Of a DNA stretch of 53,292 bases, positions 48,717 to 53,292 are shown piece by piece (position 1 is the first letter of the stretch; each line of letters opens with the position of its first letter). The DNA lies in the IMG/VR virus record IMGVR_UViG_3300045977_000215, positions 1 through 53,292 of that record. One strand, given 5' to 3'. A program made the position numbers and the translations under genes. This DNA comes from a virus. Under the pieces are notes generated by a model. It was given only the letters and a program-made list of their open reading frames with translations. It ran no database searches and was not told where the DNA came from.

Positions 48717-49450
48717 TGGCTGGTCCGCTGATCCTGTCCATCTTTCCGGGCATCGACCTCCTGGGCCGCGCGTTCGAGGAGGTGTGGCCAGAGGCATGCG
48801 TGGTGCGCGGGCCGGACCTGCTCTGGGGTGGAGATATCCGCACGTTCCATCCGCCGGCCGGGCGCTTCGATGGCGTCATCGGCGGGCCGCCGTGTCAGGC
48901 GTTCTCGCGGCTGCGGCATCTCGTCGAGCACAACGGCCACGCGGTCGCGCCGAATCTGATCCCGGAGTTCGAGCGGGTGGTGTCCGAGGCGAAGCCGGCG
49001 TGGTTCCTGATGGAGAACGTGCCGGCCGCGCCGGCGCCGAGTGTCGCCGGCTACGACGTCTACACGCAGATGATCCAGGACTGCCACGTCGGGGGCGAGA
49101 CGCGCCGGGTGCGGGCGTTCTCGTTCGGCCGTGCGTGGGGCCGCGGGCCGCTGTCGATCGAGTGGGCGGCGCTCCACACGAGCGACCCGATGCCGGCAGC
49201 ACTCGCGGCTGGATTCGATGCGGGCGGGAAGGGAGGGCGAGAGCGTGCCCGGACGGCGGCGTCCCTAGGCCACAAGACGCTGGCGACTCTATCGGCGAGC
49301 CTGCAGGCTCAGGGGCTGCCGCCGGACTTTCTCGCCGAGGCGCCCTTCACCGTGGCCGGAAAGATCAAGTGCGTCGGGAACGGTGTGCCGAGGAAGATGG
49401 GCCACGCCGTCGCCAAGGCCGTACGGCGTGCGGTGGAGGTAAAGGCGTGA
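48716..49450 (+). CDS. DNA cytosine-5 methyltransferase, minimal phage form, 244 aa
   Basis: Motif I ILSIFPGIDLLGRAF (6-20), motif IV GGPPCQAFSR with catalytic Cys60, motif VI ENVP (100-103), motif VIII-like ETRRVRAF (128-135), motif X VGNGVPRKM near the end. The variable region between VIII and X is only about 70 residues, so the recognition domain is very small. No partner nuclease nearby. It probably methylates phage DNA against host restriction. Confidence 0.88.
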   Translation: MAGPLILSIFPGIDLLGRAFEEVWPEACVVRGPDLLWGGDIRTFHPPAGRFDGVIGGPPCQAFSRLRHLVEHNGHAVAPNLIPEFERVVSEAKPAWFLMENVPAAPAPSVAGYDVYTQMIQDCHVGGETRRVRAFSFGRAWGRGPLSIEWAALHTSDPMPAALAAGFDAGGKGGRERARTAASLGHKTLATLSASLQAQGLPPDFLAEAPFTVAGKIKCVGNGVPRKMGHAVAKAVRRAVEVKA

Positions 49451-49638
49451 ATCGCACCGGCGCGCCGAGGATGCCGCGCGTCCGGATCGTCTGCGACCGG
49501 TGCGGGCGGGACGTGCCCATCCAGCGCGGGCATCGCTATCGCATGCATCGCGTCGAGCCCTACGCGCAGGGCCGTCCCACGCCCGCGTGGTGCGCGAACA
49601 GCGGGATGCGCGTCGTGCCGGCATGTGGGAGTGCGTGA
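49447..49638 (+). CDS. Small zinc-ribbon protein, 63 aa
   Basis: GTG 49447 overlaps the methyltransferase stop. CDRCGRDVP near the N-terminus and two later cysteines (WCANS, PACGSA). Very basic. ATG 49471 could be the true start. Function unknown. Confidence 0.55.
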   Translation: MNRTGAPRMPRVRIVCDRCGRDVPIQRGHRYRMHRVEPYAQGRPTPAWCANSGMRVVPACGSA

Positions 49639-49778
49639 TGGATAGCCCGATGTGGCCGCTGGCGCTCGGCCTGTCGCTCGCGTGCTGGGCCATCGTCGTG
49701 GCCGTCGTGCTGCTGGCGCTCGGCGAGAAGGCGGTCATGGCGTGGGCGGAACGCAATGACGACGAGGAGACAGCATGA
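49638..49778 (+). CDS. Single-pass membrane peptide, 46 aa
   Basis: TGATG overlap upstream, ATGA overlap downstream. One hydrophobic helix (LACWAIVVAVVLLALG) and an acidic tail (RNDDEETA). Function unknown. Confidence 0.55.
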   Translation: MDSPMWPLALGLSLACWAIVVAVVLLALGEKAVMAWAERNDDEETA

Positions 49779-50074
49779 GGAAGGGACTCGCGGCAACACT
49801 CTTGGCTTGGCAATTTCTACTGCTCCCGCATGAGGGGCCGCCCACCGTCGTCGGTCCGTTCCGGACCGAGCAGGGCCGCCGGGGCGCTGAGGATCGACGT
49901 ATGGACTTCGCCGCGGGGCTCGGTGGAGACCGGGCGCCGGAATTGGCCGGCGCGGTGGGGCGGAGGGCTAGGAACCTCCCCACGCCCGCGGCGATGCCCT
50001 TATTGGGGGCGGCAATCGAACTGGATACACGCCTGGATACGATACCGCCACCCACATCCCGCGGCGCTTTTTGA
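49775..50074 (+). CDS. Hypothetical protein with hydrophobic N-terminus, 99 aa
   Basis: MRKGLAATLLAWQFLLLPHE followed by GPPTVVGPFRTEQ looks like a small exported phage protein. The rest is Arg/Gly/Ala-rich and less convincing, and a second frame is open over the same DNA, so the 3' part may be frameshifted. ATGA overlap supports the start. Confidence 0.45.
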   Translation: MRKGLAATLLAWQFLLLPHEGPPTVVGPFRTEQGRRGAEDRRMDFAAGLGGDRAPELAGAVGRRARNLPTPAAMPLLGAAIELDTRLDTIPPPTSRGAF

Positions 50075-50102
50075 CCACGTTAGAGCATTTGGAGGAGGCG
50101 CG

Positions 50103-50282
50103 ATGAGCCCGCTGGCCTACGAGTTGGAACGCGATGCCCTGCGGCTGGCGCGCGCCGCCCTGGCGCCGTATCCGCTGCCGTCTCGCGTCGTGCGCGAGGA
50201 GGAGACGGCGACGCTTGCGGAGACGCTCCGGCGCGTCGTCGTCGAGCATCTCGAATCGCTGGGCCTGGAGGTGGCGCGGTGA
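50103..50282 (+). CDS. Small helical protein, 59 aa
   Basis: GGAGGAGG precedes ATG 50103. Predicted all-helical and acidic (EEETATLAETLRRVVVEHLE). GTGA overlap with the next gene. Function unknown. Confidence 0.6.
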   Translation: MSPLAYELERDALRLARAALAPYPLPSRVVREEETATLAETLRRVVVEHLESLGLEVAR

Positions 50283-50476
50283 CGCTCTGGGACGTGGGCT
50301 TCGCGTACCTCGCGGCATGCGCGGGCTTCGCGGTGGGCTGGGCCTGCTGCACGCTGCTCCATCGCTGCCCGCCGCCTGTGGGGATCGGCGATCTTGACGA
50401 CGCCTATCGCCGCGGCAAGGCGGATCGCGATGCAGAGCTCGCCGCGGAGATCGGCGCGCTGGAGCGGATGCTGTGA
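50279..50476 (+). CDS. Membrane-anchored small protein, 65 aa
   Basis: GTG start. Hydrophobic Cys-containing helix (YLAACAGFAVGWACCTLL), then a charged helix (AYRRGKADRDAELAAEIGAL). Function unknown. Confidence 0.55.
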   Translation: MTLWDVGFAYLAACAGFAVGWACCTLLHRCPPPVGIGDLDDAYRRGKADRDAELAAEIGALERML

Positions 50477-50694
50477 GCCCGCGCGTGCTGACGGATGAGT
50501 GGCGGCCCGTGCCGGGATATCTCGGGCTCTACGAAGTATCCTCGGCCGGGCACATTCGGTCGGTGGGGAGGTTCCGCGATGGAGTAATTCAGGCGACGCC
50601 AATCCAGAGCATGAGTATCCGTGGTTCTTCGGCGGCATCAGCGACGCGGAGTATGCCGAGCACGTCCAAGGATGGTTGGAGGAGTCGGCGATGA
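50473..50694 (+). pseudogene. Truncated NUMOD4-type homing endonuclease remnant
   Basis: The first 35 residues (WRPVPGYLGLYEVSSAGHIR) are a clear NUMOD4 DNA-contact motif, which normally precedes an HNH domain. Here no HNH follows. After about 50590 this frame becomes nonsense-like, while another frame reads DANPEHEYPWFFGGISDAEY, a protein-like stretch continuing into the next gene. It looks like an inserted endonuclease that has been largely deleted or shifted. Confidence 0.6.
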
Positions 50695-51002
50695 TCGTAC
50701 GTCTCAGCGTCAAGCCTGGGGCGCGCCCGGTGACTGTCGAGGCCGTGGCCGCGCTGGGCGGCTTGGCTCTGCACCGCGACCCGTGGAATCGGACCGCGTG
50801 GGCGATTACGCATCTCGCGTCCGGGCAGCGCGCGTTGGAGTCTCAGTCGCGTCTCGCCGGCCTGCGCGGGCTGGCGGTGCTCAATCAACCGGGGGTGGAC
50901 TGGCGCCGGCGGGACATCCCGATCCAGGCCCCCCAGGCGTACGCGCGGGCGCATGCGCGCGCCAAGGCCGCGGTCGAGGCGCTCGGCGAGGAGGCGTGGT
51001 GA
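50691..51002 (+). CDS. Hypothetical protein, 103 aa
   Basis: GGAGGAG precedes ATG 50691. N-terminal beta strands (MIVRLSVKPGARPVTVEAVA) and a C-terminal Ala/Arg-rich helix. The same frame upstream to about 50600 also looks coding, so the original gene may have been longer before the NUMOD4 insertion. Confidence 0.55.
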   Translation: MIVRLSVKPGARPVTVEAVAALGGLALHRDPWNRTAWAITHLASGQRALESQSRLAGLRGLAVLNQPGVDWRRRDIPIQAPQAYARAHARAKAAVEALGEEAW

Positions 51003-52066
51003 TGGCCACCGTCCCGCGCCGCGCGCTTCTGGGCGCCGGCCTCTTCGCCGGCCTCTGGCCGGCCGCCCGCCCGCCCGCCGAGGCGCAGAGCCGCCATGCT
51101 CACGCCCTTGACCACGGCGCCTGTCGCTTCGAGCCGGGCGACGGCACCTACGGATTCCTGCGGCCGCACAATGGCGATGGCCTCCAGGTGGCGGGCCGTC
51201 GCTACGAGATTCCGTGGTTGGGCGATGGCGGGAGCGCGCCGTGTCGCATCGCGAGTGCGGACCTGGCGCCCGGACAGACGTATTTGATCTTCGCCACGGT
51301 GCAGGGCGGCGTCCTCCAGCTCGTGGCGCTCCCGCACCGGCCGCGGATGCACGCGCCGAGTCTCACCCGCGGCAACCGCGGCGTGGAGGTGCTCGCGCGT
51401 GACGGGCGCCCCGTGAGCGACGAGCACACGCTCGTGGGGATGATCGCGACGCACCCCGTGGATAAGACGTTCGCCGCGAACGGCTTTCGCGGGACGTGCC
51501 TCTCCTGGTTCCATCGCGCGAATCTCTACGTGAGCGATGGCGGTGGGTGCGTCGAGGTGACGCGCGCGCTGATGGCGGAGCACGGCGTGTGGAATGACTA
51601 CCTCCAGATGCCGCACGTCAACCTCTGGGCCGCGCAGTGCCGAACGCGCAATGTGGACCTGGGAGGCCACCGGGGCGAGGACTCGCCGCCGTATCCATCT
51701 GGCCTTCCGGTCCTCGCGTGGGATACCAGCGGGCGGGGGCGGCTCGGCGCGTCGCAAGCCGGGTGCAGCATCATGGTCGGCCACAACGGCGGCATGTGGG
51801 CCGATGAGGGGGTGATCGCGGGCGCGGTCCCTGGCCTCGATAGCGGGCCCTACTTCGGGAGCCCGGTCGGCGGCGGCAGTCCGGTGCCTCACCAGCCGAC
51901 GTATACCGGCGGGTGGCATTCCCTCGACGGCGGCACCAGCGGCTCCCTCTGGGGGCGCGAGGGACTCTCGCAGATCACCGTCTGGGCCTCCTGCTCGTGG
52001 ACGACGGACAATCCCGCCGCGCGGGCCGCGATGTGGCTCGTGCCGTGGGTGTGGACGGCGGGATGA
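51002..52066 (+). CDS. Tat-signal exported protein, 354 aa
   Basis: VPRRALLGAGLFAGLWPAAR carries a twin-arginine start and hydrophobic core, ending AEAQ as cleavage region. The body is beta-rich and Gly-rich with Trp/His motifs (CLSWFHRANLYVSDGGGCVE, SQITVWASCSWTTD) and resembles receptor-binding or fibre head proteins. It is far from the tail module, among early genes. TGATG overlap with the gene before. No enzyme motif recognised. Confidence 0.65.
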   Translation: MATVPRRALLGAGLFAGLWPAARPPAEAQSRHAHALDHGACRFEPGDGTYGFLRPHNGDGLQVAGRRYEIPWLGDGGSAPCRIASADLAPGQTYLIFATVQGGVLQLVALPHRPRMHAPSLTRGNRGVEVLARDGRPVSDEHTLVGMIATHPVDKTFAANGFRGTCLSWFHRANLYVSDGGGCVEVTRALMAEHGVWNDYLQMPHVNLWAAQCRTRNVDLGGHRGEDSPPYPSGLPVLAWDTSGRGRLGASQAGCSIMVGHNGGMWADEGVIAGAVPGLDSGPYFGSPVGGGSPVPHQPTYTGGWHSLDGGTSGSLWGREGLSQITVWASCSWTTDNPAARAAMWLVPWVWTAG

Positions 52067-52302
52067 GGCCGCGTGTGTCGGAGCCGGTGGCCGAGCAGGA
52101 CCGTGAGGACGCGGCCCGGCGCGCGGATCAGGCGCGGGACGATGCGGCGTATCGGGCGCTGAGCGATGAGAAGCACGCGGCGATGCTCGGCACGTTGTCA
52201 TCGTGGGAGTGGGAAGGGCGTGCATGCGAGCCGCTGGACGAGTGGACGAGCCCGGAGCCGGAATTGGCGCCGGACGCCCGTCCGACGAGAGGCGACACAT
52301 GA
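52063..52302 (+). CDS. Small charged protein, 79 aa
   Basis: ATGA overlaps at both ends. A long charged helix (AEQDREDAARRADQARDDAA) followed by an acidic Trp-containing tail. It may be an accessory to the exonuclease it precedes; function unknown. Confidence 0.55.
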   Translation: MRPRVSEPVAEQDREDAARRADQARDDAAYRALSDEKHAAMLGTLSSWEWEGRACEPLDEWTSPEPELAPDARPTRGDT

Positions 52303-53213
52303 TCGATCGCCCCGGCTGTTACGCGATCAGCGCGGCCGAGTACCACGCGGACCCCGTGGCGACACCGTCGCTCTCCTCGTCGGTCGCGCGCATGCTCCTG
52401 GCGCAGTCCCCGTATCACGCCTGGTACGCGCACCCGAGGCTGAACCCGGCGCACGTCCTGCAGTACGCGGACCGCTTCGACCTCGGCACGGCGGCGCACG
52501 CGTACATCCTCCAGGGCGCCAGTCCCTTCGCGGTGGTGGAGGCCGACTCGTGGCAGACCAAGGCTGCGCGGGAGCAGCGAGACGTGGCGCGCGCCGCTGG
52601 CAAGGTCGCGATCCTCGTCGAGCAGTGGTGCCGTGTCCAGGCGATGGCGCGGGCCGTGCGAGCCCGCCTCCTGGTGCACGGCGCCTCCCCGCGCCCGCTG
52701 GCCGATCCCGGCGAGGCCGAGCAATGCCTGGTCTGGCAGGACACGGGCGGCGTCTGGTGCCGCGCGCTGCTCGACTGGCGGCACATCGGCGCCGACGTGA
52801 TCGATGATCTCAAGACCGTCGGCGGGAGCGCTGAGCCGGACGCCTTCATCCGGGGCGCGCTGTACCGCGAGCGGTACGACCTTCAGGCGGCGTTCTACGC
52901 CCGCGGCTACCGCGCGGTGTTCGGACGCGAGCCGGCGTTCCGCTTCGTCGCTGTCGAGCAGGAGGCGCCGCACGCGGTCTCCGTCGTCGGGCTCGCACCG
53001 CTGGCGATGGATGTCGCCGATCGGGCCGTCGCCCGGGCGATCGAGCAGTGGCGCCGCTGCGTGGCGAGCGACATCTGGCCCGCGTACCCGCGCGCAGTCT
53101 GCTATGCGGAGGCCCCGCCGTGGGTGGTCGCCGAGGAGGAGGCGCGCCAGTATGCGGCGCGCGCGCAGGACGACGGGCGGCCGCTGGTGGATCAACTCAT
53201 GGGAGATCGGTGA
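52299..53213 (+). CDS. RecE-like PD-(D/E)XK exonuclease, 304 aa
   Basis: Starts AISAAEYHADPVATPSLSSS, the N-terminal pattern of phage RecE/YqaJ-like exonucleases, then FDLGTAAHAYIL (His-bearing motif), CRALLDWRHIGADVIDDLKT (Asp...Asp-x-Lys active site) and YDLQAAFYARGY. It resects double-strand ends for recombination with the Sak4-like ATPase across the circle junction. It ends TGATG on the HNH gene. Confidence 0.88.
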   Translation: MIDRPGCYAISAAEYHADPVATPSLSSSVARMLLAQSPYHAWYAHPRLNPAHVLQYADRFDLGTAAHAYILQGASPFAVVEADSWQTKAAREQRDVARAAGKVAILVEQWCRVQAMARAVRARLLVHGASPRPLADPGEAEQCLVWQDTGGVWCRALLDWRHIGADVIDDLKTVGGSAEPDAFIRGALYRERYDLQAAFYARGYRAVFGREPAFRFVAVEQEAPHAVSVVGLAPLAMDVADRAVARAIEQWRRCVASDIWPAYPRAVCYAEAPPWVVAEEEARQYAARAQDDGRPLVDQLMGDR

Positions 53214-53292
53214 TGGATCGGCTTCCGGATCTGACAGCGCTGCGCGACCTGTTCGACTACGACCCGGATTCCGGCCAGTTGTTGTGGCGCGC
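53166..53292. repeat. Direct terminal repeat, right copy
   Basis: Exact copy of bases 1-127. The HNH gene at 48-539 starts again here at 53213 and runs off the end. Counting this segment once gives a circle of 53,165 bp. Confidence 0.95.

Noticed and set aside
1-53292. tRNA, rRNA and CRISPR array search by eye
   Set aside because: No cloverleaf-like GGTTCRA stretch in the few intergenic gaps and no spaced direct repeat series; genes occupy nearly all DNA.

Overview
The window is a near-complete, probably complete, genome of a temperate tailed phage with a long non-contractile tail (siphovirus gene order). The first 127 bases are repeated exactly at the end (1-127 = 53166-53292), so the contig is an assembled circle of about 53,165 bp. 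An overlap of that length may be an assembly k-mer trace rather than a biological terminal repeat. Base composition is strongly GC-rich, with third codon positions mostly G or C. Genes are chained by ATGA, GTGA and TGATG overlaps. The host is not identifiable from the sequence. Sec, Tat and lipobox signals suggest a high-GC, probably diderm, bacterium.

Layout. 52299-539: recombination genes (RecE-like nuclease, inserted HNH endonuclease, Sak4/RecA-like ATPase). 1531-5682: early genes, including small zinc-ribbon proteins, an HTH plus Hjc-like resolvase, a replication initiator carrying iteron-like repeats, and a DnaC-like loader. 5669-7417: an unknown gene, a small serine recombinase and an HTH protein. 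7530-19652: packaging, head and head-tail genes (TerL, portal, MuF-like protein with an intein, protease-capsid fusion, connectors, tail tube, frameshifted tail chaperones). 19652-43868: tape measure, baseplate and a large set of fibre, spike and exported proteins. 43893-46599: membrane proteins where lysis genes would be expected; no endolysin is recognisable. 46625-48098 (minus strand): repressor, one unknown gene and two lipoproteins, likely a lysogeny operon. 48238-52302: Cro-like regulator, cytosine methyltransferase, small early proteins and a Tat-exported protein.

The most striking object is the intein in the MuF-like gene (11575-12396). Instead of an in-frame endonuclease domain, its minus strand carries a separate 238-residue gene (12336 down to 11620) with an HTH and a Vsr/PD-(D/E)XK-like nuclease region. 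That gene has its own GGAGGT Shine-Dalgarno seven bases before ATG and a perfect TATAAT built into the last codons of the intein. I read it as a homing endonuclease encoded antisense inside an intein, with both strands of the same DNA used. Other notable features are five phage proteins with Sec or Tat signal peptides, an internal ribosome start at the protease/capsid junction, a textbook A-AAC-CCT slippery site, a leaderless-looking cro, and a lysogenic switch with no integrase.
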